54,280 bases of DNA from assembly GCF_016862775.1 (NCBI RefSeq), contig NZ_BONP01000026.1, positions 1-54,280 on the forward strand, written 5' to 3'. The stretch is from Cellulomonas phragmiteti (lineage in GTDB: Bacteria; Actinomycetota; Actinomycetes; Actinomycetales; Cellulomonadaceae). A model generated the notes under the pieces. It was not told the DNA's origin, searched no databases, and saw only the letters and a program-made list of their open reading frames with translations. This document shows, piece by piece, positions 15,668 to 23,760 of this stretch (its first letter is position 1; every line of letters begins with the position of its first letter). The position numbers and the translations under genes were made by a program.

Positions 15668-16300
15668 CTACGCGTCGATGGGTCGGCTCAGGATGGTCGT
15701 CGCCAGCTCGGTCGGATCGCGGTGCTGGTCGTAGCGTCGCAACGCGTCGATGTACTGCGACTTGTCGACGTCCCAGTCGTAGGTCGACGGCGGCTCGTCG
15801 GCGCGTTGGGCGGCGAGCAGGGTGAGGTCGGCCAGCAGGCGGGTGGAGCGACCGTTCCCGTCCGCGAAGGGGTGGATTCGAACGGTCTCTGCGTGGACAG
15901 CGATCCCCAGCTGGTGGGCGGTCCAGTCCGACGTGTGCTGCCAGCGGTACAGGATCCCGTCGAGCGAGCTCCGCAGTGCCGTGGCGATCTGTTCCGGGGC
16001 GACACCGAGGTTGAGCTCGTGCCGTCGGAGCCTGCCACCCCACGTCCAGATGTCCCTGTAGAGCTGGGCGTGCAGGTCACGAAGGAAGTGATCGGTGACC
16101 ACGTCGGTCACACCAGCAGTCCCGTCGAGGACAGAGTCGACGAGGTCCTCGGTGACCGCCGTCTGGACTGCTTGCTCGAGGTCGTAGACGTCTGCCTTGG
16201 TGGGCGGGTCGGGCAGTGCGTCGCGCGCGTCGGGGAGGAGTGCCGCAAGCTCGTCCCAGTCGAGCGGCGTCTCGCCGTAGCCGGGTTCGAGCGGTGTCAC
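15668..16300 (-). CDS. Fic-domain AMPylase, probable toxin
   Basis: This 210-residue Fic protein has the catalytic loop HPFADGNGRSTRLL with His143 and Arg151 intact. The preceding helices and the LNLGVAPEQI flap region are also present. Fic enzymes transfer AMP from ATP to target hydroxyls. Bacterial toxin examples modify gyrase and topoisomerase IV. It starts at GTG 16300 within the stop codon of the small upstream gene (GTGA overlap). That gene encodes a probable inhibitory antitoxin. The Fic protein itself lacks an obvious inhibitory helix, matching a class I arrangement. Confidence 0.9.
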   Translation of the reverse strand: MTPLEPGYGETPLDWDELAALLPDARDALPDPPTKADVYDLEQAVQTAVTEDLVDSVLDGTAGVTDVVTDHFLRDLHAQLYRDIWTWGGRLRRHELNLGVAPEQIATALRSSLDGILYRWQHTSDWTAHQLGIAVHAETVRIHPFADGNGRSTRLLADLTLLAAQRADEPPSTYDWDVDKSQYIDALRRYDQHRDPTELATTILSRPIDA

Positions 16301-16455
16301 GAAGCGCGACGGGTGCGCGCGGCGACGAACTGCTCGACCTTGGCGGAGCGCACGAACTCCTTGGGGACGACTCGGCCTTCGAGCTTGGCGGAGGCTCGGG
16401 TGGAACGCTCGGCGGAACGCTTGACCGCGTTCTTGTCGACGACTCGACGCTCCAT
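16297..16455 (-). CDS. VbhA-like Fic antitoxin with SxxxEG inhibitory motif
   Basis: This 52-residue basic protein starts at ATG 16453-16455 behind a strong GGAGGAGGGC ribosome site. It contains ASAKLEGRVVP, which fits the class I Fic inhibition motif (S/T)xxxE(G/N) as S-A-K-L-E-G. In VbhA the Glu of this motif enters the Fic active site and blocks productive ATP binding. Position directly upstream and a 4-nt overlap with the fic gene support antitoxin function. It is shorter than typical VbhA antitoxins, and the rest of the sequence is Arg/Lys-rich. Confidence 0.75.
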   Translation of the reverse strand: MERRVVDKNAVKRSAERSTRASAKLEGRVVPKEFVRSAKVEQFVAARTRRAS

Positions 16456-16585
16456 GTGCCCTCCTCCAGCTCCCAGGAATGCCATGTTACGCAGGCAGCT
16501 CCGATGACGGCAGGGCGCGGCGCTGACAGCGAGTACGTCGACAGCGGGGACTGGCAACGGGTCGCCTTGGCGGCGCCGTCGACCC

Positions 16586-16858
16586 TCACGACGCGTGCTT
16601 GCCGCCGTACCGCCGGCGGGCGGTCTCACCGCTCGTCCCGACCGCGGCACCGATCACCTTCCACGGCGTGTCCGAGCGCCTGGCGATCGCCACCGCCTCA
16701 GCGATCTCGCGTTCGGCCTCAGCGCGCTTGAGGACTGCGAGCCTCAGCTGGGTCACGGGTGAGACGGTGTCGCGGTCGCCGGGCTCGGGCTCGTGCGCCT
16801 CGAAGCGGTCTGCCAGGCTCTCGGCCCGGGCCATCATCTCGTCCAGAGAACCGGGCAC
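16586..16858 (-). CDS. Small helix-turn-helix protein
   Basis: This 90-residue protein begins with a helical segment (SLDEMMARAESLADRFEAHE). A coiled helix (LAVLKRAEAEREIAEAVAIA) follows, and then a C-terminal helix-turn-helix, WKVIGAAVGTSGETARRRYG. Such small HTH proteins are common in actinobacteria and their role is mostly unknown. GTG 16858 is preceded by GGAGGTGATC (16863-16872, minus strand), almost a perfect complement of the 16S rRNA 3' end. It lies immediately downstream of the degraded PIN gene and may once have been part of the same transcript. Confidence 0.75.
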   Translation of the reverse strand: MPGSLDEMMARAESLADRFEAHEPEPGDRDTVSPVTQLRLAVLKRAEAEREIAEAVAIARRSDTPWKVIGAAVGTSGETARRRYGGKHAS

Positions 16859-16864
16859 CCAGGA

Positions 16865-16942
16865 TCACCTCCGGGACTTGGGTCGGGCCGGCACGGGGAA
16901 CGGCTCGCTCGTGTCGATGAAGACCCGCCACAGGCGGGCCAC
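16865..16942 (-). pseudogene. Remnant of a PIN-domain (VapC-like) toxin
   Basis: Starting 5 nt after the stop of the excisionase-like antitoxin, GTG 16942 opens a 25-codon frame reading VARLWRVFIDTSEPFP and ending at TGA. The segment RVFIDTS matches the first strand and catalytic Asp of actinobacterial PIN proteins, which normally continue for about 180 residues. The remainder is missing. The frame is replaced by unrelated residues and then by the HTH gene's ribosome site. I infer a deletion that destroyed the toxin. The match is short, so confidence is moderate. Confidence 0.5.
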
Positions 16943-16946
16943 CTGC

Positions 16947-17327
16947 CTACGCCCCGAGGGTCGCGCGGATCGCGTCGGCACCGGTCCGGCGCTGTTCGCG
17001 CTCGGCGGCCACATCCACGACGTCCTGCACGCGGATGCGGCGGTGACGGCTGCCCGGCAGGCGGCGGAAGGGGAGTACGCCGTCTTCGCACAGGCGGTCG
17101 ACGAACTGCCGCGTCACGCCGAGTACCTCTGCCGCCTTCGCAGGGCTGAGCTCGTCCTCAGCGCGCAGTACCACGACCCGCGTGCCGTGCGCGACGTCGT
17201 CGAGCACCGCACGCACAGCGGCCTCGACCGGGGTGTCACCCACCAGCCGGTCCGCCAGCTCTCTGGCGCCGGACCGTACGGCGGGGTCCGCAGGGTCGAG
17301 AGTCGTGGAGCGCGCATAGGTCGCCAT
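16947..17327 (-). CDS. Excisionase-family helix-turn-helix protein, probable antitoxin
   Basis: This 126-residue protein has an N-terminal helical region (DPAVRSGARELADRLVGD) and the MerR/excisionase-type DNA-binding motif LSPAKAAEVLGVTRQFVDRL. The wing is LPFRRLPGSRHRRIRVQDVV. In actinobacteria this protein is the usual partner of a downstream PIN-domain toxin. Here only a short PIN fragment follows, so the antitoxin appears orphaned. ATG 17327 lies 7 nt behind a TACGGT -10 box, which predicts leaderless expression. Confidence 0.8.
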   Translation of the reverse strand: MATYARSTTLDPADPAVRSGARELADRLVGDTPVEAAVRAVLDDVAHGTRVVVLRAEDELSPAKAAEVLGVTRQFVDRLCEDGVLPFRRLPGSRHRRIRVQDVVDVAAEREQRRTGADAIRATLGA

Positions 17328-17334
17328 GCGGCCT

Positions 17335-17362
17335 ACCGTACGACCATCTGCAATAACAGCAA
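17335..17362 (-). promoter_or_regulatory. Predicted promoter of the excisionase-like gene
   Basis: On the minus strand, TTGCTG (17357-17362) and TACGGT (17335-17340) are 16 bp apart. The ATG at 17327 follows the -10 box by 7 nt, leaving no room for a ribosome site. Confidence 0.5.
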
Positions 17363-17383
17363 CCTCATGCACGCGCCCGCGGA

Positions 17384-19687
17384 TCAGCCCCGGTCGAGGC
17401 GGTCGCGCAGCAGCACCGCGATGTCGGCGACCTCGGGGACCCCGACCGGCGGCCGGGCGGGCACGGCGGCGGGTGTGAGCGGACCGGCGGGCTCCTGGGT
17501 GCCGGTCGCCCCGGCGCCGGGGGCCGGGCGGGTGCCACCGTCCACGGGCGTCGTCCCGTCCGCCGCGTCGGCGCCCTCGGTCGCCGCCCGCGTGTGTGCC
17601 GCGACCCCGTCGCTGAGCATCACCGTGCAGAACGGGCACGCGGTGGCGATCGCACCCGCGCCCGTCGCGACGGCCTCCGCCGCGCGGACGGTGCCGATGC
17701 GCTCGCCGATCGTCTCCTCCATCCACATGCGCGCGCCGCCGGCACCGCAGCAGAAGGACGTCTCGCGGTTGCGCGGCATCTCCGCGACGGTGACGCCCGC
17801 GGCGGCGAGCAGCTCGCGCGGCGGCTCGTAGACCTCGTTGTGCCGGCCCAGGTAGCAGGGGTCGTGGTACGTGACGGAAGCGCCGTCCGCGTCCTCGCCG
17901 ACGCCGGGAGCGAACCGCAAGCGACCCTCGGTGACGAGCGTGTCGAGCAGCTGCGTGTGGTGGACCACCTCGTAGCGCCCGCCCATGGCCGGGTACTCGC
18001 GGGAGATCGTGTTGAAGCAGTGCGCGCACGTCACGACGATGCGCTGCGTGCCCACCTCGTTGAGGGTCTCCACGTTCTGCGCGGCGAGCATCTGGTACAG
18101 CGCCTCGTTGCCCGCGCGGCGTGCGGGATCGCCCGTGCAGGTCTCGCCGTCGCCCAGCACGGCGAACGTCACGCCCGCCGCGTGCAGCAGCTCGGCGACC
18201 GCACGCGTCGTCTTCTTCGCGCGGTCCTCGAAGGCGCCCGCACACCCGACCCAGAACAGCCAGTCGACGTCGGCGGCGGACTCGACGTCCGCACCGACGA
18301 CCGGCACGTCGAACTCCAGGCCCTTGGCCCAGTCCAGCCGCTGCCGCGCCGGCAGGCCCCACGGGTTGCCGCGCCGCTCCATCTTGGTGAACGTGCCGCC
18401 CAGCTCGGCCGGGAACGCCGACTCCATGAGCGTCTGGTAGCGGCGGATGTCGACGATCGTGTCGACGTGCTCGATGTCGACGGGGCACTGCTGCACGCAC
18501 GCGCCGCACATCGTGCACGCCCACAGGGCGTCGGCGTCGATGACGCCGGACGCGACCAGGTCCACGCCCAGGTGCGGGTCGGCCAGCGCCTCCGGCGACG
18601 CGCCCGCGGCCCGGGCGGCCTGCACGTACGGCGCGGTCGCCGCGGCGTGGTCCCGCAGCGCGAGCGTCAGCAGCTTGGGGCTCAGCGGCTTGCCGGTCGC
18701 CCACGCCGGGCACTGGTCCTGGCAGCGGCCGCACTCGGTGCACGTCGCGACGTCGAGCAGGCCCTTCCACGGCAGGTCCTCGACCGCGCCGACACCCAGC
18801 CGCAGGTCCTCCGGGAGGTCCTCGACGGCCGTCAGGTCCAGCGGCTCACCGGCGGCGTCCCGCAGCGGGACGAGCGGACCCAGCGCGGGCCGCCCGTCGA
18901 CCTCGCGCCGGGCGTACACGTTGACCACCGCCAGGAACCGGTGCCACGCCACGCCCATCGTCGGCAGCAGCCCGACGACCACGAACCACGCGTTCGACAC
19001 CAGGATCTTCACCAGGGCGACGACCACCACGACCGTCTCGAGCGTGGCCGGGTCAATCTCGACCCAGAGCTCGCCGAGCCACGCCGTCAGCGGGAAGTGC
19101 AGCGTCGACGCCCACGCCTCGCCGTCCTGCACCCCGAGCGCGTACTCCAGCCCACGCAGTGCGAGCACGGCGACGACGACCAGCAGGATCGTCGCCTCGA
19201 CGACGTACGCCCACGCGCGGTTGGACCCGAAGAACCGCGACCTGCGCTGCTGCGCCTCGGACTCGTCGGCGCGCGGCTGGACCCGCTGCCGCAGCACGAT
19301 CAGGTAGCCGATGCCCAGCAGCCCCAGCCACGCGAACGCCTCGATCGCCCACTCCAGCGGCACGAAGTGCGCGAGGAACGGCAGGCCGTACCGCGGGTCG
19401 ACCAGCTGCCCGTACCCGGTCAGCAGCGTGACCACCAGCACCGGGAACGACACCATGACCACCCAGTGCGCCACCCGCACCGCGGGACGCTGCTGGAACC
19501 GGCCGTGACCCACCACCTCGCGTGCGAGCGTCGCGAGCCGGGGGCCGACGGGACCCCAGCGGCCCGGCAGCGGCCGCCCGATCCGCACGGTCCGCACGAT
19601 GACGACGACGCCGCGCGCGAACACCGCCACGCCGACGACGGTCGCGAGCGCGGCCAGGACGAGTGCCACCAGCTGCGTCGGGTTCAC
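17384..19687 (-). CDS. Membrane-bound Fe-S oxidoreductase (HdrD/GlpC-like, CCG domains)
   Basis: This 767-residue protein has an N-terminal NarI-like membrane domain of about six helices (1-260). Two [4Fe-4S] ferredoxin motifs follow: Cys316/319/322/326 in [12 protein letters not shown] and Cys391/394/397/401 in [12 protein letters not shown]. Two CCG domains come next (VGCAGAF to [23 protein letters not shown] to SFCCGAGG). This layout fits a quinone-linked heterodisulfide-reductase-like electron carrier common in actinobacteria. The electron donor is not known. A disordered Ala/Pro/Thr tail covers the last 80 residues. GTG 19687 sits 6 nt behind TAGGTT, suggesting a leaderless start. Confidence 0.88.
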   Translation of the reverse strand: MNPTQLVALVLAALATVVGVAVFARGVVVIVRTVRIGRPLPGRWGPVGPRLATLAREVVGHGRFQQRPAVRVAHWVVMVSFPVLVVTLLTGYGQLVDPRYGLPFLAHFVPLEWAIEAFAWLGLLGIGYLIVLRQRVQPRADESEAQQRRSRFFGSNRAWAYVVEATILLVVVAVLALRGLEYALGVQDGEAWASTLHFPLTAWLGELWVEIDPATLETVVVVVALVKILVSNAWFVVVGLLPTMGVAWHRFLAVVNVYARREVDGRPALGPLVPLRDAAGEPLDLTAVEDLPEDLRLGVGAVEDLPWKGLLDVATCTECGRCQDQCPAWATGKPLSPKLLTLALRDHAAATAPYVQAARAAGASPEALADPHLGVDLVASGVIDADALWACTMCGACVQQCPVDIEHVDTIVDIRRYQTLMESAFPAELGGTFTKMERRGNPWGLPARQRLDWAKGLEFDVPVVGADVESAADVDWLFWVGCAGAFEDRAKKTTRAVAELLHAAGVTFAVLGDGETCTGDPARRAGNEALYQMLAAQNVETLNEVGTQRIVVTCAHCFNTISREYPAMGGRYEVVHHTQLLDTLVTEGRLRFAPGVGEDADGASVTYHDPCYLGRHNEVYEPPRELLAAAGVTVAEMPRNRETSFCCGAGGARMWMEETIGERIGTVRAAEAVATGAGAIATACPFCTVMLSDGVAAHTRAATEGADAADGTTPVDGGTRPAPGAGATGTQEPAGPLTPAAVPARPPVGVPEVADIAVLLRDRLDRG

Positions 19688-19693
19688 GCGGTC

Positions 19694-19699
19694 AACCTA
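19694..19699 (-). promoter_or_regulatory. -10 box of the Fe-S oxidoreductase gene
   Basis: TAGGTT on the minus strand ends 6 nt before GTG 19687. No good -35 box is seen at 16-18 bp. There is no ribosome site upstream of the GTG. Confidence 0.4.
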
Positions 19700-19756
19700 G
19701 CGTCCGCGTCGGACGGTGACGTGGGTCGCCCGGTGCGCGGTCACGCCGGGTCGACC

Positions 19757-19873
19757 GGATGGCTCTCTCGCGGGCTGGGGTGGGGGCGGGAGGCGGGCTG
19801 GATTGCTCTCTCGCGGGCTGGGGTGGGGTGCGGGGGGGAGGGCTGGATTGCTCTCTCGCGGGGTGGGGGTGGG
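19757..19873 (+). repeat. Three copies of an 18-bp repeat with G-rich tails
   Basis: GGATGGCTCTCTCGCGGG (19757-19774), GGATTGCTCTCTCGCGGG (19800-19817) and the same again at 19845-19862 recur at 43- and 45-bp intervals. Each is followed by G-runs such as CTGGGGTGGGG that fit a four-tract G-quadruplex pattern in the first two units. The block lies between the divergent Fe-S oxidoreductase and mrp genes. A closely related block occurs at 36988-37083. Confidence 0.85.
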
Positions 19874-20107
19874 TGTGGCGTGCGTGACGCGTCGGGGATC
19901 GCGCCGCGCGGCCGGTGCGAGGGTGTGCGTTGATAGCATCAGCGCGTCCCCCCGACCCCGCCACGACGCTCGTGACCAGCACGGACCCGCCCCCCGGGTC
20001 GCCTCAGGTCGTCGAGCGCCGTGCGTCGTCGCACCTCGACACCCGGGGGCTCACGCCCTGACTGCCGACCGACCGACCACCCGCCCCCGACACGGACGGA
20101 GCCGGAC

Positions 20108-23100
20108 GTGCTGCTGCTGCTGACGGTCCACCTCGCAGCGGCCCTCGTCGCGCCCGTGCTCTTCCGCCTGTGGGGGCGTCGCGCGTTCTGGGTGCTCGCG
20201 GCCGCGCCCGCCTCCGCGGCGGTGTGGGCGCTGACGTGGACGGCCGACGTGCGGGCGGGACGCGGCCCCGTCCAGACCGTCGAGTGGGTGCCCGCGCTCG
20301 GCCTCGAGCTGAGCTTCCGGCTCGACACCCTCTCCTGGCTCATGACGATCGTGGTCGGGGGCGTCGGCGCGCTCGTCCTCGTCTACTGCGCCGCCTACTT
20401 CTCCCCGACCGCGTCCGGCCTCGGCCGGTTCGGCGGGGTGTTCACGGCCTTCGCCGGCTCGATGCTCGGCCTGGTCACGGCCGACGACATGCTCCTGCTG
20501 TTCGTGTTCTGGGAGCTCACCACCGTCACGTCGTACCTGCTCATCGGGCACTACGCGGACCGCAAGGCCAGCCGGCGCGCCGCCATGCAGGCGATCATCA
20601 TCACCACCGCCGGCGGTCTGGCGATGCTCGTGGGCGTCGTGATCCTCGGGCACGCCGCCGGCACCTACTCGATGTCGACGCTCGTCGCCGACCCGCCCGC
20701 CGCGTCCCCCGCGATCGTGGCGGCCGTCGCGTGCCTGCTCGCCGGCGCCGCGACCAAGTCCGCGCTCATCCCCTTCCACTTCTGGCTGCCGGCGGCCATG
20801 GCGGCACCGACACCCGTGAGCGCCTACCTGCACGCGGCCGCGATGGTGAAGGCCGGCGTCTACCTCGTCGCGCGGTTCGCGCCCGCGTTCGCCGAGATGC
20901 CCGTGTGGCGCTGGTCGGTCGTCGCCCTCGGCGGCGGGACGCTGCTGCTCGGCGGGTACCGCGCGCTGCGGCAGCACGACCTCAAGCTGATCCTCGCGTT
21001 CGGCACCGTCAGCCAGCTGGGCCTCATCATCCTGCTCGTCGGCCTGGGCACGCAGGCCACCGCGCTGGCCGGCCTGGCGATGCTGGGCGCGCACGCGATG
21101 TTCAAGGCCGCCCTGTTCCTCGTCGTCGGCACCGTGGACGTCGCCTGCGGGACGCGCGACCTGCGGCGGCTGTCCGGCGTGGGGCGCGCCCTGCCGTGGA
21201 CCGCGCTCGCGGGCGGTCTGGCCACGGCGTCGATGATCGGCCTGCCGCCGTTCGCCGGGTACGTCGCCAAGGAGGCCGGGCTCGAGGGCGTGGCGCACCT
21301 GGAGGGCGGCACCGTCGGCTGGATCGTGCTCGTGGCCGTCGTCGTCGGGTCGGCGCTGACCGTCGCCTACGGGCTGCGCCTGTGGTGGGGGGCGTTCGCG
21401 ACCAAGGACGCCCTCGTCCCGCAGTCGAAGACGCAGGACGCCGAGGGCGTCGCGACCACGACGTCCCTGGCGGTCGGCGGCGACGAGTCCGTCGAGCCCG
21501 CACCGGTGACGCGCCCGTCGTTCCTGCTCACCGCGCCCGCCCTGGTGCTGTCGTTCCTCGGCCTGGTCGTGGCCCTGCTCCCGCAGCTCGGGGAGCAGCT
21601 CCTGGCGCCGTACGCGGCCACCTACCCGATCGGCGAGCCCGGGCACCTGCTGCTGTGGGGCGGGTTCGGGCTGGTGCTGTGGCTCACCGTGGGGATCCTG
21701 GCCGTCGGCGGTGCGTTGTTCCTCGTGCGGGACAAGGTCGAGCGGTGGCAGGCGCGCGTCCCGCACCTCCTCGAGGCGGACCTCACGTACCGGCGCTCGA
21801 TGCGCAAGCTCGACGACCTGGCCGCGGACGTCACGGCCGTCACCCAGCGCGGGTCCCTGCCGCTGTACCTCGGCATCATCCTGCTGACGTGGGTCGTCGC
21901 GGTCGGCTCCGCGCTGCTCACCGGGACGTCGTTCCCCACCGCGACCCGGCCCTGGGACTACGCCGCGCAGACGGTGTTCGCCGCCGCCGCGATCGTCTCG
22001 GCGATCCTCGTGGCCCGCGCCCGCCGCCGGCTCAAGGCCGTGATCCTCGCCGGGATCAGCGGGTACGCGCTCGCCGGCATGTTCCTGCTCTACGGCGCCC
22101 CCGACCTGGCGGTCACGCAGGTGCTGGTCGAGACGATCACGCTGGTCGTGTTCGTCCTCGTGCTGCGCCGCCTCCCCCCGTACTTCTCCGACCGTCCGCT
22201 CGCGGCGTCGCGGTACGTGCGCCTGGGCCTCGGACTGGCCGTCGGCCTCGTCGTGGCGGGCGTCGCGCTGGTCGCACCGTCGGCGCGCGTGCACGCCCCG
22301 GTGTCCGCCGACTTCGCCACCGAGGCCTACGAGTTCGGCGGCGGCAAGAACATCGTCAACGTGACGCTCGTCGACATCCGCGCGTGGGACACGATGGGCG
22401 AGCTCTCCGTGCTGCTGGTGGCGGCCACCGGCGTCGCGTCGCTCGTGTTCCTCTCCGCCCGCGGCGGCCGGATCTTCCGCGAGCGCGAGGCCCCCGCGGA
22501 CCGCGCCGTGTGGGGCGGCGGGGTCCCCGACCCCATGGCCGCGCTGCGCCGCCCGCGCACCGCCGACGCCACGCCCGACCCGGACGGCGGCGTGCCGGCC
22601 ACCCCGGGCCGCGGCACGGCGCGGGCCGCCGGAGCGCGGGCGCGGGAGTGGCTGCGCGCCGGCCGGACCGTGGCCCCGCAGCGCCGCTCCGTCATCTTCG
22701 AGGTCGTCGTGCGGCTGCTGTTCCACACGATGATCGTGTACTCCGCGTTCCTGCTGTTCAGCGGGCACAACCAGCCCGGCGGCGGGTTCGCCGCCGGCCT
22801 CGTCACCGGCATCGCGCTGGCCGTGCGCTACCTCGCCGGCGGGCGGTACGAGCTCGGGGAGGCCGCACCCGTGCAGCCCGGCGTGCTGCTCGGCACGGGC
22901 CTGTTCCTGTCCGCCGGGGTGGGGCTCGCGGCGCTGTTCGTCGGCGGCAACGTGCTGGAGTCCTGGATCCTCGAGTTCGACCTGCCCGTCTGGGGGCACG
23001 TCAAGCTCGTCACCAGCCTGTTCTTCGACGTCGGGGTCTACCTCGTCGTCGTCGGGCTGGTCCTCGACATCCTGCGCAGCGTCGGCGCCGAGATCGACCG

Positions 23101-23239
23101 CCGCGCCGAGACCGGGGAGGACGACGTGGCCGAGCACGCCGTCAGCGGCTACGACCACGTGGTGGTCGCCCGGGGCGACCGCGGCGCGGACCCCCCGCGG
23201 GTCCGGTCCGACGGCACCGGCGAGGGGATGGTCCCGTGA
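20108..23239 (+). CDS. mrpA: Mrp Na+/H+ antiporter subunit A fused to subunit B
   Basis: This 1043-residue polytopic membrane protein has a NuoL-like ion-translocating core in its first 500 residues. Core segments include FVFWELTTVTSYLLIGHY and the AATKSALIPFHFWLPAAMAA lysine helix. A DUF4040-type segment (LAGISGYALAGMFLLYGAPD) follows, then an MnhB domain from about 861 (FHTMIVYSAFLLFSGHNQPG). Subunits A and B are therefore one polypeptide. The start GTG 20108 is chosen because the preceding 29 codons lack membrane character. It opens an operon in which every junction overlaps by 4 nt. The complex exports Na+ in exchange for H+. Confidence 0.92.
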   Translation: MLLLLTVHLAAALVAPVLFRLWGRRAFWVLAAAPASAAVWALTWTADVRAGRGPVQTVEWVPALGLELSFRLDTLSWLMTIVVGGVGALVLVYCAAYFSPTASGLGRFGGVFTAFAGSMLGLVTADDMLLLFVFWELTTVTSYLLIGHYADRKASRRAAMQAIIITTAGGLAMLVGVVILGHAAGTYSMSTLVADPPAASPAIVAAVACLLAGAATKSALIPFHFWLPAAMAAPTPVSAYLHAAAMVKAGVYLVARFAPAFAEMPVWRWSVVALGGGTLLLGGYRALRQHDLKLILAFGTVSQLGLIILLVGLGTQATALAGLAMLGAHAMFKAALFLVVGTVDVACGTRDLRRLSGVGRALPWTALAGGLATASMIGLPPFAGYVAKEAGLEGVAHLEGGTVGWIVLVAVVVGSALTVAYGLRLWWGAFATKDALVPQSKTQDAEGVATTTSLAVGGDESVEPAPVTRPSFLLTAPALVLSFLGLVVALLPQLGEQLLAPYAATYPIGEPGHLLLWGGFGLVLWLTVGILAVGGALFLVRDKVERWQARVPHLLEADLTYRRSMRKLDDLAADVTAVTQRGSLPLYLGIILLTWVVAVGSALLTGTSFPTATRPWDYAAQTVFAAAAIVSAILVARARRRLKAVILAGISGYALAGMFLLYGAPDLAVTQVLVETITLVVFVLVLRRLPPYFSDRPLAASRYVRLGLGLAVGLVVAGVALVAPSARVHAPVSADFATEAYEFGGGKNIVNVTLVDIRAWDTMGELSVLLVAATGVASLVFLSARGGRIFREREAPADRAVWGGGVPDPMAALRRPRTADATPDPDGGVPATPGRGTARAAGARAREWLRAGRTVAPQRRSVIFEVVVRLLFHTMIVYSAFLLFSGHNQPGGGFAAGLVTGIALAVRYLAGGRYELGEAAPVQPGVLLGTGLFLSAGVGLAALFVGGNVLESWILEFDLPVWGHVKLVTSLFFDVGVYLVVVGLVLDILRSVGAEIDRRAETGEDDVAEHAVSGYDHVVVARGDRGADPPRVRSDGTGEGMVP

Positions 23240-23760
23240 GCGACGTCGTCATGAGCCCCAACATCGTCGTCGTCGTGACGATCGCGGTGCTGTTCACCGT
23301 CGGGGTCTACCTGGTGCTCGAGCGCAGCCTCACGCGCATCCTGCTGGGCATCGTCCTGCTGAGCAACGGCACCAACCTGCTCATCCTCGTCGCCGGGGGA
23401 GCCGCGGGCGCACCGCCGATCATCGGCGTCGCGTCCGACCGCCCCATGAGCGACCCGCTGCCGCAGGCGCTCATCCTCACGGCCATCGTCATCACGCTCG
23501 GGCTCACCGCGTTCCTGCTCGCCATGGCCTACCGGTCCTGGCAGCTGCACCGGCACGACGAGGTGCAGGACGACGTCGAGGACCGCCGCATCGTGCGCCT
23601 CGCCGCGCGTGACGAGCGCGCGTTCGAGGACGACGACACCGAGTCCGACGGCGAGACCCTCGACGAGGAGGCCGCGAGCGCCCGCGACGAGACCGACGAG
23701 GGCCGCGCCACGCCCCCGCCGCCGCGCGGCGGACCGACGCACGGGGAGGAGGGACGTTGA
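23236..23760 (+). CDS. mrpC: Mrp antiporter subunit C with acidic C-terminal tail
   Basis: The first 110 residues are a NuoK-like three-helix membrane protein (LERSLTRILLGIVLLSNGTN, then LTAIVITLGLTAFLLAMAYR), the normal size of MrpC. A further 64 residues, mostly Asp and Glu (DDDTESDGETLDEEAAS), follow and end in a proline-glycine stretch. The tail is absent from typical MrpC and has no recognised domain. GTG 23236 overlaps the mrpA stop. Confidence 0.9.
   Translation: MSDVVMSPNIVVVVTIAVLFTVGVYLVLERSLTRILLGIVLLSNGTNLLILVAGGAAGAPPIIGVASDRPMSDPLPQALILTAIVITLGLTAFLLAMAYRSWQLHRHDEVQDDVEDRRIVRLAARDERAFEDDDTESDGETLDEEAASARDETDEGRATPPPPRGGPTHGEEGR

Larger units (their letters stand above)
19688..20107. 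other. 420-bp divergent intergenic region before mrp
   Basis: It holds the Fe-S gene's -10 box, the repeat block, and a TAGCAT (19934-19939) that could be the mrp -10. If so, the mrp mRNA has a leader of about 160 nt. A 29-codon frame (GTG 19972 to TGA 20061) lies in that leader but has no good ribosome site or recognisable sequence. Nothing else was seen. Confidence 0.4.

Noticed and set aside
15332..16507. Plus-strand frame across the Fic region
   Set aside because: Antisense to the Fic and antitoxin genes, which have intact motifs and ribosome sites. The frame has no domain.
19757..19873. CRISPR-like array
   Set aside because: Only three units, spacers are G-rich and alike, and no cas genes are present.
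19972..20061. Short leader peptide in the mrp leader
   Set aside because: No ribosome site, no regulatory codon pattern, and ordinary chance for an open frame in this GC content.
20051..23158. Long minus-strand frame antisense to mrpA
   Set aside because: Shadow frame of a membrane protein gene. Charged repetitive residues, no recognised domain.
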